Source of the DNA: Iris pallida
Taxonomy: Eukaryota; Streptophyta; Magnoliopsida; Asparagales; Iridaceae
DNA: 64,000 nt
Direction of reading: 5' to 3'
Assembly (NCBI GenBank): GCA_029216955.1
Contig: JANAVB010023996.1
Span: forward strand, 19,672,700 to 19,736,699
The translations under genes and the position numbers were made by a program. The notes below the pieces were generated by a model that was not told the origin of the DNA, did no database searches, and saw nothing but the letters and a program-made list of their open reading frames with translations. Positions 34,711 to 47,202 of the stretch are shown piece after piece (the stretch's first letter is position 1; every line of letters starts with the position of its first letter).

Positions 34711-37375
34711 AAATGGAAGGAGCAAGCTTCCGAACTAGACTATTAGTCTTTCCCATGGACAACTATGATAGAGTATTTGGAATGGATTGGTTAATAGCAA
34801 CCTCAGCAATCATTGATTGTGGACAAGGAAAAGTTCAGTTTTCCTTACCTAGTAGGAAGTCGCATGAATTTGTTAGAGCCCAGAAGGAGTTTGACAAAGA
34901 AGAGTTAGAGAGGTTCAAACTTAGGAGTCTCATGAACCAAGTAATAGAGGAATGGCCAAGGGTTGTAGATGAGTTTAAGGATGTATTTTCTGATGAATTA
35001 CCCGGATTGCCATCGGATAGGGCAGTTGAATTTAGCATTGACCTAATTCCTGGAGCAGCCCCAATTGCTAAGAAGATATATCCAATGAATAAGGAGGAAC
35101 TAGCAGAATTAAATAAACAAATCAAGGAATTGCTAGCTAAGGAGTTTATCAGGCCTAGTGTTTCTCCATGGGAAGCGCCGGTACTATTTGTAAAGAAAAA
35201 GGATGGAAGCCTGAGATTGGTGATAGATTATAGAGCACTGAATGAACTGACAATTAAGAACAAATATCCACTCCCTAGGATTGACGAATTATTCGACCAA
35301 CTTAGAGGAGCAACTGTATTTTCCAAAATAGATCTCAGATCAGGCTATCACCAAGTGAAGATTAAGAAAGAAGACATACCAAAGACTGCTTTTAGACCTA
35401 GATATGGACATTATGAGTTTCAAGTCATGCCTTTTGGATTGACAAATGCTCCGGCCATATTCATGGATTTGATGAATAGGATATTCTATCAATATCTGGA
35501 TAAGTTTGTGATCGTATTCATTGATGACATATTGATCTACTCGAAGAATAAGGAGGAGCACGAAGAACATTTGAGGATAGTACTTGAGACTCTACGATAG
35601 GAGAAGCTATATGGGAAGCTGAGTAAATGTGAATTTTGGTTAAAAGAAATTCCTTTCTTGGGACACATAGTCAGTGGAGAAGGCATAACAGTAGATCCTA
35701 AAAAAATAGAAGCAGTTAAATCATGGCCTACTCCCAAGAATGTAGCTGAAGTTCGAAGTTTTGTTGGTTTAGCTGGATACTATAGAAGATTTGTGGAGAA
35801 CTTTTCCAGAATAGTTGAGCCGCTTACTAGATTGACTCGGAAGAATGAAAAATTTGTTTGGACTGATAAATGTCAAGCGGCATTTGAGGAATTAAAGGAA
35901 AGACTTGTCACAGCACCAGTACTAGCTTTACCCTCAGGATCAGGAGGTTACGAGATTTACAGTGATGCTTCTGGTAAGGGTTTGGGCTGTGTACTGATAC
36001 AGCACGGAAGGGTTATCGCTTATGCTTCGCGGCAGTTGAAGGTTCATGAGAGGAACTATCCAACACATGATCTGGAGTTAGCAGCTATTGTGTTTGCACT
36101 AAAACTGTGGAGGCATTACTTGTATGGTGAACATATCAAGATTTACACAGATCATAAAAGTTTGAAATATGTGTTCACCCAAAAGGAGTTAAATATGAGG
36201 CAACGTAGATGGCTCGAGTTGCTTAAGGATTTTGATATGGAGTTGGAGTATCATCCAGGCAAGGCGAACAGAGTGGCAAATGCTCTTAGTAGGAGGCCTG
36301 AGGCTTTCTTTATGAACACGCCCAAGGAGATATTGGATGACCTCAGGAAAATGGGGATTGAAGTGATATACCCAGTTGCAGATGGAATTTGGGAAAGTTT
36401 ACAAGTTCAATCATCCTTAGTAGAGAGAATTAAGGAAGCACAGAAGAAGGATGTGAAGCTGCAAAAACAGTAGAGTCAAACTAAAGCTGGGGTACAAACT
36501 GGATTGACGAAGCATTCTGATGGATCCTTGAGGTTCAAAAGTCGTTTATGTGTACCCTTTGGAGAACTCCAGACTGAGCTAATGACTGAAGCACATAGTT
36601 CTCAGTACTCCATTCATCCAGGGAGTACGAAGATGTACCAGGATCTGAGATAAAACTTTTGGTGGCATGGAATGAAGCAGGAGATAGCTAAATTTGTCTC
36701 GAAATGTTTAGTGTGCCAACAAGTGAAAGCTGAGCACCAACGGACTGCTGGACTACTGCAACCACTACCAGTACCTGAATGGAAGTGGGAGTATATCACA
36801 ATGGATTTTGTATCAGGACTCCCAAGAACACAGAAAGGTAACAATGCCATCTGGGTGATAGTGGATAGGCTTACAAAGTCCGCGAGATTTCTACCATTCC
36901 GAGTTGGACAATCTACGGAGCATCTAGCGGATATGTACATGAGGGAAGTTGTTAGTCACTATGGGGTGCCGGTAAGTATCATCTCGGACAGGGATACTCG
37001 GTTCACCTCCAAGTTTTGGAGAAGCTTGCAAGACAGTCTTGGCAGTCGCCTAAAGTTCAGTTAGCATATCACCCACAGACTGATGGACAGTCAGAAAGGA
37101 TGATACAAATTTTGGAAGACATGTTGAGAGCGTGCTCTCTAGATTTCCAGAGATCATGGGATGACCATCTGCATCTGGTAGAATTCTCTTATAACAACAG
37201 TTATCAGGCCAGCATCAAGATGGCACCATTTGAAGCACTGTATGGGAGGAAGTGCAGATCACCTATATGTTGGGGTGACGTCGGAGAACGACAACTTCTA
37301 GGACCAGAGTTGGTCACACAGACAGTAGACATAGTCAAGGTAATCAGAAGTCATCTTTAAGCTGCGCAGGATAGG
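34711..37375 (+). pseudogene. pol: element B RT, RNase H and most of integrase
   Basis: The frame resumes after S2 with the end of the protease ([12 protein letters not shown]). RT has [32 protein letters not shown], the catalytic [11 protein letters not shown] (about 35514) and [11 protein letters not shown]. RNase H has [36 protein letters not shown] and [11 protein letters not shown]. Integrase has the CLVCQQVK zinc motif, MDFVSGLP, ISDRDTRF and HPQTDGQSERM. In-frame stops are TAG 35598-35600, TAG 36471-36473 and TAA 36651-36653; the frame shifts near 37020-37060. All catalytic residues I can see are intact. Element C cuts the frame at 37375. Confidence 0.92.
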
Positions 37376-37867
37376 TGTAAGCCCCTAATTTTCAAAAATT
37401 TTTAAACTAGTATTAACTAACTATTAAATGTCATTATTGGTTTTAAAATAATTTAATATGATTTTAGGAATTTTCTAGAATTTTTAAATGAGTTTTAAAT
37501 GAGTTTTAGATACAAAAATATCATTTTGTAATTTGTTTAAATGTTTTAATAGCATTTTGTAATTTTCCAAATTGTTTTAATAGTGTTTTGCAATTATTAG
37601 AATTGTTTTTATATTGATTTGTAATAAATGAATTGTTATTTATTAAGGAATGCAAATCCTAATTTGCATTTAGCCCTAGGAAAACCTATTACGTAATTTC
37701 CTAATCTAAGGGGACCCTACTGCAATTTACCCAAACCCCCCCCCCCCCGACCGACAGCTCTCTCTCTCTCTCCTCCACCTCTCAACCACCCCCGCTGACC
37801 CCCGCTGCCCGACCGACACGCCGCCCTGCCCCCGCCTTTTCCGGCCAAATCCACCGCCTCAACCCCC

Positions 37868-37875
37868 TATATAAA
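37868..37875 (+). promoter_or_regulatory. TATA box of the left LTR of C
   Basis: TATATAAA in a C-rich context (CCCCCTATATAAACCCCCAC), repeated exactly in the right LTR at 42569-42576. A likely LTR promoter; the telo-box-like AAACCCTAG lies about 90 bases downstream. Confidence 0.6.
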
Positions 37876-38518
37876 CCCCCACAGACCCCCCAACCCATCC
37901 ACCACCACCACGACGCACCACCACCGACCACCGCCCTGTTTCCCCCCAGTTCTTCCCCGAAACCCTAGCCCCGGCAACACCCCACCGCCACTCCGATCGA
38001 CCTCCTCGCCGCCGACCACCACCACCATCCGGCTCATCTCGACGAGCTGATCCCGGCGCCACCCAAGCGCCACCGCCACGACGTCGTCTCCGCCCAAATC
38101 GCCGCCCCGAAAAGCCCGCTCGACATCGGACACGTACGTGTCAGTCGCTTTTCGTGTCATTTCGTGTCTCGAACCCACGTATGTGGTTCGCCAGGACACG
38201 GGGACCCTCGTCCCATACTCGGACACGTTGTTGGACGCTCGTACGTGTTGTGCTAGGCGAAGACACGTGGATACCTGTGTCCTGAACTGTCTGGACACAG
38301 GACGAAATTTATATATTTTTTTATGTATAATCTAACCTAATCAGAATATAACTAACCTAATCCTATCTCTAACATAGCGGGCCAACTGGCCCACTGGCCA
38401 GCGCGCAATCAATAAAATCCCCCCCCCCCCGCGCGCAGCAGCTCGGGTTCGAGCTGTGCTGCTGTTGTTTCTTTTCTTTTCCTTTTCTTTTTTCTTTTTC
38501 TTTTCTTTTTCTTTTGCT

Positions 38519-38520
<2 letters not shown>

Positions 38521-38598
<78 letters not shown>

Positions 38599-38796
38599 TA
38601 GTATATATGTATATATATATTAGTATATATGTATATATACTGTTTTAACAGTATATATGTATATATGTATATATTTTATAGTTAGTAAATTATATGTATA
38701 TATGTTAGTATTTATATATATATACATATATGTACATATGTATATATTTATCATGTGTGTATATATATTAATTTATACACTTTATTATCGAATGTT

Positions 38797-38887
<91 letters not shown>
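38521..38887. repeat. (TA)n microsatellites in the left LTR of C
   Basis: Two long pure runs (38521-38600 and 38802-38887), with TGTATATA-rich sequence between. A third site near 38938-38951 is short here but long in the right LTR. Confidence 0.95.
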
Positions 38888-38892
<5 letters not shown>

Positions 38893-41047
38893 ATATAAAC
38901 ATTATATATATACTTTATAAATTAATTATTTTCCTTACATATATATATATGTAACTTTTAATATATGGATGTATATATATCCTTGATATAAATATCTATA
39001 AATTTATGTATAAATATAAATATTGTAGATGTACTTTTATATATGTGTTTTACTTTACTTAGTGTAAATTATCTTTATAAAATAAGTTGTCATACTTTTG
39101 TAACTACTATGTATAATTTTGCCTTATCAAAATAATAATATTTATTTTGTCTATTACCAAATTATATTTTTATTGTATTTAAATTACTGCAACCATTTGG
39201 TGTCCAAGCCTAGCATGGGTATTTGGGCTCAAATGTGTTTTCACACATTCAAGACCTGTACAAGTCATATTGGACTTGATTCATGGTCTTGGGTCCTGTA
39301 TTTGAACTTTGGTTCAAATTATATACATGGACAAAATACGCAGATAATTAATTATTGTGTGCATTGCTGTTTTTGATTTTCTAAAAATACTTAAAGTATT
39401 GCTAAAATTATGGAAAAATAGTTTTTAGATACTATGTTAAGTTGGCTAATTTAGTATAATTTTTGTAGTATTTAATTTACTGTTTTGCCACTAGTTTGGC
39501 ATATGAAACCAAAACTCATTTTCTGTATACTTAGGAAAACTGATTTTTATAAAATATTTGTACTGGTTAATAAATTCCAGAAAAATTATAATAAATTTCT
39601 ATGATTAACAAGGATCACTTTAGTAATTTACTTTAAGAAAAACTAGACTTTTTGCCTATCTCTAAAATTGTTAGAACACAATGATCTTTTGATTTATTTA
39701 TTGATTAATTACGACTTGTAGCTTTTTGTGTTATTTGGAGTTTTAGTCGTATTGAACCCCATCCCTCACTAGTGTAAAGACCCTAGAAAGTTAGTTAACA
39801 TAGTGTGTCACCCCACATTGGTCTCCTATGCCAAGTCATCATTTTTGGCTAGGTACCCAGTCACAAGTTGTGTCGCACCAGTTAGTGTTCTAGTATTTTA
39901 GCTTAGTGTAAAAGCTAAGTTATTGCATTTATTTCTACAGTGACGAGTTACCAGACATCCATAGCACATTTATCGCAGCTTGTTTTGCTTTGCTAGAGGC
40001 AAGTACTTTCTACGAACTTTACATATTGTCACATAAATGAACTGCAAACCCCACCATGTTAAATGCTGATCCTTGGAGTAGCAAGTCAGATCTTTACCTG
40101 TTGTACTTTCAGTTACTACCATGCTTAGGACAGTTCTTATATCTTCACATGTTTCATACTGGTTCTCGGTACATGTTTCACTATGCTTTATACTGCTCTG
40201 AGCATTCACGAGTTTTATACTGCTTTCAGTACCTGCCATGCTTATACTGCTCTCGTATCTCTCACATGTTAGAATATGGGTTATAGGGAAACTGACAGTT
40301 GAGTACGTGATCATGCCCCTATCTGCGACCTTGATGCCGTGTAAGGACGACATTATGCATGTAGACCTTGCCATAGGCCCAAAAGCCCGCAGACTTGTAC
40401 GTGTGTACATTTAGGCATGTACGAAAGTACATATGGTTCTTAACGGTGCCACAGCACCATCACCTATTGACCGATCACGTACTTGCTACAGTTTTAAACT
40501 TTACATATACATCTGTCTCTATGACATATGTGTCCTTGCCATGATAGACTCTGTGATGCCATGCTTTCCAGTTATTCCTCTCATATTCATTTCCATGTTT
40601 CATATGCTAGTTTGCTAGATTTAGTACTTGCTCCCGTCCTGACAGGATAACGTTGTAGGTATACTTACTGAGGAAGAGTTACGTTGCGACTCATACTATG
40701 GAGTTACTGCCAAGAACCCAGCTCTGCTTTATGAGGATATTCCTGCGGGGAACCTCGCCTAGTTGTCTTTTGTTTACTTAGACTTTTGAGAGTAGACCTG
40801 TTTTAGACTATACATTTTGTAACTGGACATGTATCCAGTTTTACATTTCAGACGTGTACTTTGGGCTTATTTCTATATATGAGATGACTTTTGTGTTTGG
40901 AGCATTTATGATTCTTCTTCACTTATAGAATTGTTAGCACATTTAGTCTTATCTTGTTATTTCTAGAACAACTTACTGCGCTTTATCTTAAGCGTAGGCT
41001 GGACATGGCTCGGCCCGGCCCAACAATTTGGGTAACGGGTCGTGACA

Positions 41048-42082
41048 TATTTTTTTGGCGGCCCATGCAGGTCCTGACTAAACTGTTTGGTTACGTTATT
41101 GTACCAAACATGCCTGCAATTAGGAACTTAAGGTAATTAGACAACATTAGGAAAGACGCTTAGAACACCTAGAGGAATGATAGGATTGCAACATAGGAAA
41201 TACATCACATGTTTGCTATTATAATTAGATTTTCTTGCATATGATTGCTTGCTTTAAATAAGTCCTTATAAGTCTTTTTATGTGTAATTTAGATGGTGCT
41301 TACTCGTTCGTCCCAGTATGTTATCCCCGAGAATGGGGCCCTCCATATCCAGTCAGCTGACCAGTTGACTGATACGTCTCCACCTACCACTTTCCCCCAC
41401 TCCACAGATCCACAGACCCAGATACCACCTTCCACATCCCAGGCCCGGCAGGCCCCGATACTTCTACCACCCCCTATCACTATACCCACCCAGGCTTCCG
41501 TCACTCTCGACGGGACCCAGCTGCTCATACTGATCCAGGGGTTCCTAACGACCCATCAGGAGCAAACTACCCTACTCCGCCAGTGCCTAGAGTTGGCCCG
41601 GAATATTGAGGAGCGTCTTCTGTCTAGCAAGAGGCTGGCTTCTGTACACCATAAGGGACCGTCCAAGCGTCAGGCTTTCCAGCAGAGAGCACCGACGCCA
41701 CCCCAGCAGACTTACTATCCCCCTACATCACATCACCCGACCCAGCCAGTTAGAGCCCCGGGACCCCGACAGCAGCAGCAGAAGGGAACTTTTTGTGCAT
41801 TCTGCAAGAAGGTAGGCCACGACGCTTTCGTTTGTAGGAAGAGGTTAGGGCAATGCTTAGCTTGTGGGTCTGCCATCCATCAGATTCGGGACTGCCCAGT
41901 AGCCAAGGGACCCCAGGGAAAGGCTTAGAGCCTAGTCCTTGAGCCGGAGCCGAAACAGGTTTCGGGAGGTTAGTTTTGATCATAGTCTTAGTCATTTGTT
42001 GTGTTGCTTGCTATGCTAGAATATTGTAGGGTCTTCAATCCCTGTGAATTTCGAGGACGAAATTTTTCAAGGAGGGAAGACT
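41048..42082 (+). other. internal region of element C
   Basis: About 1 kb between the LTRs: a leader of 245 bases with the candidate primer block TGGCGGCCCATGCAGG at 41056-41071, the Gag-like ORF, a dyad AATTTCGAGGACGAAATT at 42047-42064 and the polypurine tract AAGGAGGGAAGA at 42069-42080. Confidence 0.8.
41293..41928 (+). CDS. gag: Gag-like protein with two CCHC zinc knuckles (element C)
   Basis: An intact 211-codon ORF. Residues 1-75 are proline-, threonine- and glutamine-rich. Residues about 76-115 may form a helix (LLILIQGFLTTHQEQTTLLR and following). Residues 116-165 are basic and glutamine-rich. Two nucleocapsid-type zinc knuckles follow: C168-C171-H176-C181 (CAFCKKVGHDAFVC) and C188-C191-H196-C201 (CLACGSAIHQIRDC). 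Nucleocapsid knuckles bind RNA for packaging. The capsid domain of normal Gypsy Gag (compare element B) is absent, so this looks like Gag reduced to its flanks. It is the only coding region of the element and has no stops, which suggests recent function or very recent insertion. Confidence 0.85.
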   Translation: MVLTRSSQYVIPENGALHIQSADQLTDTSPPTTFPHSTDPQTQIPPSTSQARQAPILLPPPITIPTQASVTLDGTQLLILIQGFLTTHQEQTTLLRQCLELARNIEERLLSSKRLASVHHKGPSKRQAFQQRAPTPPQQTYYPPTSHHPTQPVRAPGPRQQQQKGTFCAFCKKVGHDAFVCRKRLGQCLACGSAIHQIRDCPVAKGPQGKA

Positions 42083-43214
42083 TGTAAGCCCCTGATTTTC
42101 AAAAATTTTTAAACTAGTATTAACTAATTATTAAATGTCATTATTGGTTTTAAAATAATTTAATATGATTTTAGGAATTTTCTAGAATTTTTAAATGAGT
42201 TTTAAATGAGTTTTAGATACAAAAATATCATTTTGTAATTTGTTTAAATGTTTTAATAGCATTTTGTAATTTTCTAAATTGTTTTAATAGTGTTTTGCAA
42301 TTATTAGAATTGTTTTATATTGATTTGTAATAAATGAATTGTTATTTATTAAGGAATGTAAATCCTAATTTGCATTTAGCCCTAGGAAAACCTATTATGT
42401 AATTTCCTAATCTAAGGGGACCCTACTGTAATTTACCCAAACCCCCCCCGACCGACAGCTCTCTCTCTCTCTCCTCCACCTCTCAACCACCCCCGCTGAC
42501 CCCCGCTGCCCGACCGACACGCCGCCCTGCCCCCGCCTTTCCCGGCCAAATCCACCGCCTCAACCCCCTATATAAACCCCCACAGACCCCCCAACCCATC
42601 CACCACCACCACGACGCACCACCACCGACCACCGCCCTGTTTCCTCCCAGTTCTTCCCCGAAACCCTAGCCCCGGCAACACCCCACCGCCACTTCGATCG
42701 ACCTCCTCGCCGCCGACCACCACCACCATCCGGCTCGTCTCGACGAGCTGATCCCGGCGCCACCCAAGCGCCACCGCCACGACGCCGTCTCCGCCCAAAT
42801 TGCCGCCCCGAAAAGCCCGCTCGACATCGGACACGTACGTGTCAGTCGCTTTTCGTGTCATTTCGTGTCTCGAACCCACGTATGTGGTTCGCCAGGACAC
42901 GGGGACCCTCGTCCCATACTCGGACACGTTGTTGGACGCTCGTGCGTGTCGTGCTAGGCGAAGACACGTGGATACCTGTGTCCTGAACTGTCTGGACACA
43001 GGACGAAATTTATATTTTTTTTTATGTATAATCTAACCTAATCAGAATATAACTAACCTAATCCTATCTCTAACATAGCGGGCCAACTGGCCCACTGGCC
43101 AGCGCGCAATCAATAAAACCCCCCCCGCGCGCAGCAGCTCGGGTTCGAGCTGTGCTGCTGTGTTTCTTTTTCTTTTCCTTTTCTTTTTTCTTTTTCTTTT
43201 CTTTTTCTTTTGCT

Positions 43215-43289
<75 letters not shown>

Positions 43290-43474
43290 TATATATGTAT
43301 ATATATATTAGTATATATGTATATATACTGTTTTAACAGTATATATGTATATATGTATATATTTTATAGTTAGTAAATTATATGTATATATGTTAGTATT
43401 TATATATATATACATATGTATATATTTATCATGTGTGTATATATATTAATTTATACACTTTATTATCGAATGTT

Positions 43475-43552
<78 letters not shown>

Positions 43553-43593
43553 ATATAAACATTATATATACTTTATAAATTAATTATTTTCCT

Positions 43594-43665
<72 letters not shown>

Positions 43666-45759
43666 ACTTTTAATATATGGATGTATATATATCCTTGATA
43701 TAAATATCTATAAATTTATGTATAAATATAAATATTGTAGATGTACTTTTATATATGTGTTTTACTTTACTTAGTGTAAATTATCTTTATAAAATAAGTT
43801 GTCATACTTTTGTAACTACTATGTATAATTTTGCCTTATCAAAATAATAATATTTATTTTGTCTATTACCAAATTATATTTTTATTGTATTTAAATTACT
43901 GCAACCATTTGGTGTCCAAGCCTAGCATGGGTATTTAGGCTCAAATGTGTTTTCACACATTCAAGACCTGTACAAGTCATATTGGACTTGATTCATGGTC
44001 TTGGGTCCTGTATTTGAACTTTGGTTCAAATTATATACATGGACAAAATACGCAGATAATTAATTATTGTGTGCATTGCTGTTTTTGATTTTCTAAAAAT
44101 ACTTAAAGTATTGCTAAAATTATGGAAAAATAGTTTTTAGATACTATGTTAAGTTGGCTAATTTAGTATAATTTTTGTAGTATTTAATTTACTGTTTTGC
44201 CACTAGTTTGGCATATGAAACCAAAACTCATTTTCTGTATACTTAGGAAAACTGATTTTTATAAAATATTTGTACTGGTTAATAAATTCCAGAAAAATTA
44301 TAATAAATTTCTATGATTAACAAGGATCACTTTAGTACTTTACTTTAAGAAAAACTAGACTTTTTGCCTATCTCTAAAATTGTTAGAACACAATGATCTT
44401 TTGATTTATTTATTGATTAATTACGACTTGTAGCTTTTTGTGTTATTTGGAGTTTTAGTCGTATTGAACCCCATCCCTCACTAGTGTAAAGACCCTAGAA
44501 AGTTAGTTAACATAGTGTGTCACCCCACATTGGTCTCCTATGCCAAGTCATCATTTTTGGCTAGGTACCCAGTCACAAGTCGTGTCGCACCAGTTAGTGT
44601 TCTAGTATTTTAGCTTAGTGTAAAAGCTAAGTTATTGCATTTATTTCTACAGTGACGAGTTACCAGACATCCATAGCACATTTATCGCAGCTTGTTTTGC
44701 TTTGCTAGAGACAAGTACTTTCTACGAACTTTACATATTGTCACATAAATGAACTGCAAACCCCACCATGTTAAATGCTGATCCTTGGGGTAGCAAGTCA
44801 GATCTTTGCCTGTTGTACTTTCAGTTACTACCATGCTTAGGACAGTTCTTATATCTTTACATGTTTCATACTGGTTTTCGGTACATGTTTCACTATGCTT
44901 TATACTGCTCTGAGCATTCACGAGTTTTATACTGCTTCCAGTACCTGCCATGCTTATACTGCTCTCGTATCTCTCACATGTTAGAATATGGGTTATGGGG
45001 AAACTGACAGTTGAGTACGTGATCATGCCCCTATCTGCGACCTTGATGCCGTGTAAGGACGACATTATGCATGTAGACCTTGCCATAGGCCCAAAAGCCC
45101 GCGGACTTGTACGTATGTACATTTAGGCATGTACGAAAGTACATATGGTTCTTAACGGTGCTACAGCACCATCACCTATTGACCGATCACGTACTTGCTT
45201 CAGTTTTAAACTTTACATATACATCTGTCTCTATGACATATGTGTCCTTGCCATGATAGACTCTGTGATGCCATGCTTTCCAGTTATTCCTCTCATGTTT
45301 ATTTCCATGTTTCATATGCTAGTTTGCTAGATTTAGTACTTGCTCCCGTCCTGACAGGATAACGTTGTAGGTATACTTACTGAGGAAGAGCTACGCTGCG
45401 ACTCATACTATGGAGTTACTGCCAAGGACCCAGCTCTGCTTTATGAGGATGTTCCTGCGGGGAACCTCGCCTAGTTGTCTTTTGTTTACTTAGACTTTTG
45501 AGAGTAGACCTGTTTTAGACTATACATTTTGTAACTGGACATGTATCCAGTTTTACATTTCAGACGTATACTTTGGGCTTATTTCTATATATGAGATGAC
45601 TTTTGTGTTTGGAGCATTTATAATTCTTCTTCACTTATAGAATTGTTAGCACATTTAGTCTTATCTTGTTATTTCTAGAACAGCTTACTGCGCTTTATCT
45701 TAAGCGTAGGCTGGACATGGCTCGGCCCGGCCCAACAATTTGGGTAACGGGTCGTGACA
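42083..45759 (+). repeat. right LTR of element C
   Basis: Matches 37376-41047 over its full length. TATA box at 42569-42576. TA runs lie at about 43218-43286, 43480-43548 and 43598-43662; the last is several times longer than its left-LTR counterpart. Confidence 0.95.
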
Positions 45760-45764
45760 ATAGG

Positions 45765-46232
45765 CACAAGATGTGGGCAGATAAGCATCGGAGACTCTTA
45801 AATTTCAAACCTGGTGATCATGTATTTCTGAAGATCTCACCAACTAAAGGAACCATCCGGTTTGGAACAAGAGGGAAGTTGAGCCCAAGATTTATAGGTC
45901 TATTCGACGTCCCGGATCGAGTCGGCGACGTGTCTTATCGATTGGCCTTGCCACCATCTCTCGAAGGAGTTCACGATGTCTTTCATGTATCTCAACTGCG
46001 GAAGTATGTGCCAGATCCCAGTCACATACTGGATCATTCGAAAATCACAGTTGGCCCAACTCTCCGCATTGAACAGAAGCCAGTAGAGATCCTAGATCGG
46101 AGACAGAAGATTCTTAAGAACAAGACCATCTCTCTCATTCGAGTAACTTGGAACAAGGACTCACAGGAAGAATCTACTTGGGAAAGGAAAGATGAGATGC
46201 GGCGACTGTACCCCTACCTCTTTGATGATTAA
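45765..46232 (+). pseudogene. pol: element B integrase C-terminus and chromodomain-like tail
   Basis: The frame continues after C with HKMWADKHRRLLNFKPGDHV and LPPSLEGVHDVFHVSQLRKY, the usual Gypsy integrase C-terminal block. The end has LIRVTWNKDSQEESTWERKDEM, the tail of a chromodomain, and stops at TAA 46230-46232. This identifies B as a chromovirus. The start of any ORF reported upstream of 45760 belongs to the LTR of C. Confidence 0.88.
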
Positions 46233-46272
46233 GGTACTTAGCAACCTATCCTTCTCTACCTCTCTTATCCTT

Positions 46273-46309
46273 AAATTTCGGGGACGAAATTTAATTAAGG
46301 TGGGTAGGG
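46273..46309 (+). promoter_or_regulatory. dyad motif and polypurine tract of element B
   Basis: AAATTTCGGGGACGAAATTT (46273-46292), a near-perfect inverted repeat, is followed by AAGGTGGGTAGGG (46297-46309) that ends exactly at the right LTR. Confidence 0.75.
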
Positions 46310-47141
46310 TGTCATAACCTAATTTTCCATTTTTATTTTAGATTTTTTTATTATTATTTTCAACCATTCAAAATTTATTTTCCTACGAAATATAAAAATA
46401 AAAATGATAATAATGTTTTTCAAAATACTCCCCATGCAAAAATTGTTTTTGCATTCCTACTTAGGGGATTATGTGGCATCCATGCATAATGGGAAGGCCA
46501 TGTGGCAATACCCCCTCATGACTAAGCCCAAAGGGCAATTTAGTCATTCCCTCCACATCCCTTCATTTATTCATGGAGTAATGGAAGAGAAACCCATTCT
46601 TTCCCTTCTTCAACTCCAGGTACTTTCTTCTCCTTCTTCTCATTCTCTTCTTCTTCTTCTTTCATTCTTTTCTTCTATTTTTTTTTTCCTTTTGTTGCGT
46701 GCTGCGGCTGCTGCTCATGCCGCTACTGCTGCTGCACGGTTGCTGTGCCGCCGTCGGTGCCGCCGCCCGCCGGCCGGCTGGCCGACCGCACACCCCTTCC
46801 CCCTTTTTTGCTTCTTCATCTTCTTATTCTTCTCCCCTTGTTCTCCAATTTCTCTCCATTTTGGATTCCAAATTCATTTCTAGGGTTCAAGTTTTAACCC
46901 AATTTCATTTTTGTGCCCTAGGTTAGGAATTGGAGCTTTAGGGAGAACTTTCCTCTAGGAAGAGTACTCTAAGAGCAAGGATTAAGGCAAGCTCTCCCCC
47001 CTTCCTTTTCATTCCAAGAATTTTTCCATCAAGAAAATTCATGATAAATCTTTCATCCAAATTTGAAGGAAGTATTCATAAATTGTCGGTTGACATTGAG
47101 TTTTGGAATGAAGTATGTTGTAGTGTAGAGTTCATTTCTTC

Positions 47142-47202
<61 letters not shown>

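Larger units (their letters stand above)
37376..41047 (+). repeat. left LTR of element C
   Basis: Starts TGTAAGCCCC and ends GGGTCGTGACA. It contains a C-rich segment with a TATA box, a telo-box-like AAACCCTAG near 37960, a GTGTC/GACAC cluster (38115-38300), a CTTTT-rich tract and long TA runs (38521-38600, 38802-38887). Confidence 0.95.
37376..45759 (+). mobile_element. element C: non-autonomous Gypsy-type element with a Gag-like ORF (TR-GAG type)
   Basis: LTRs at 37376-41047 and 42083-45759 enclose only 1035 bases. The exact duplication ATAGG lies at 37371-37375 and 45760-45764. The interior has a candidate primer site, one intact ORF with two zinc knuckles, and a polypurine tract. It has no protease, RT, RNase H or integrase, so it depends on enzymes supplied in trans. 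The LTRs differ by about 1-1.5% by eye, mostly C/T changes, plus large (TA)n differences, so it is the youngest large insertion of the stack. Confidence 0.93.

Noticed and set aside
37867..38298. Minus-strand 143-codon ORF in the LTR of C (also 42568-42999)
   Set aside because: Glycine- and arginine-rich frame opposite a C-rich leader; low complexity with no domain, and present only because the LTR is duplicated.
40056..40618. ORFs in the LTR of C repeated at 44768-45330
   Set aside because: Duplicated only as part of the LTR, with stops at different places on both strands and no domain.
41048..41136. Possible gene running out of the left LTR of C
   Set aside because: The ORF straddles the LTR end and has no family features; it overlaps the candidate primer block.
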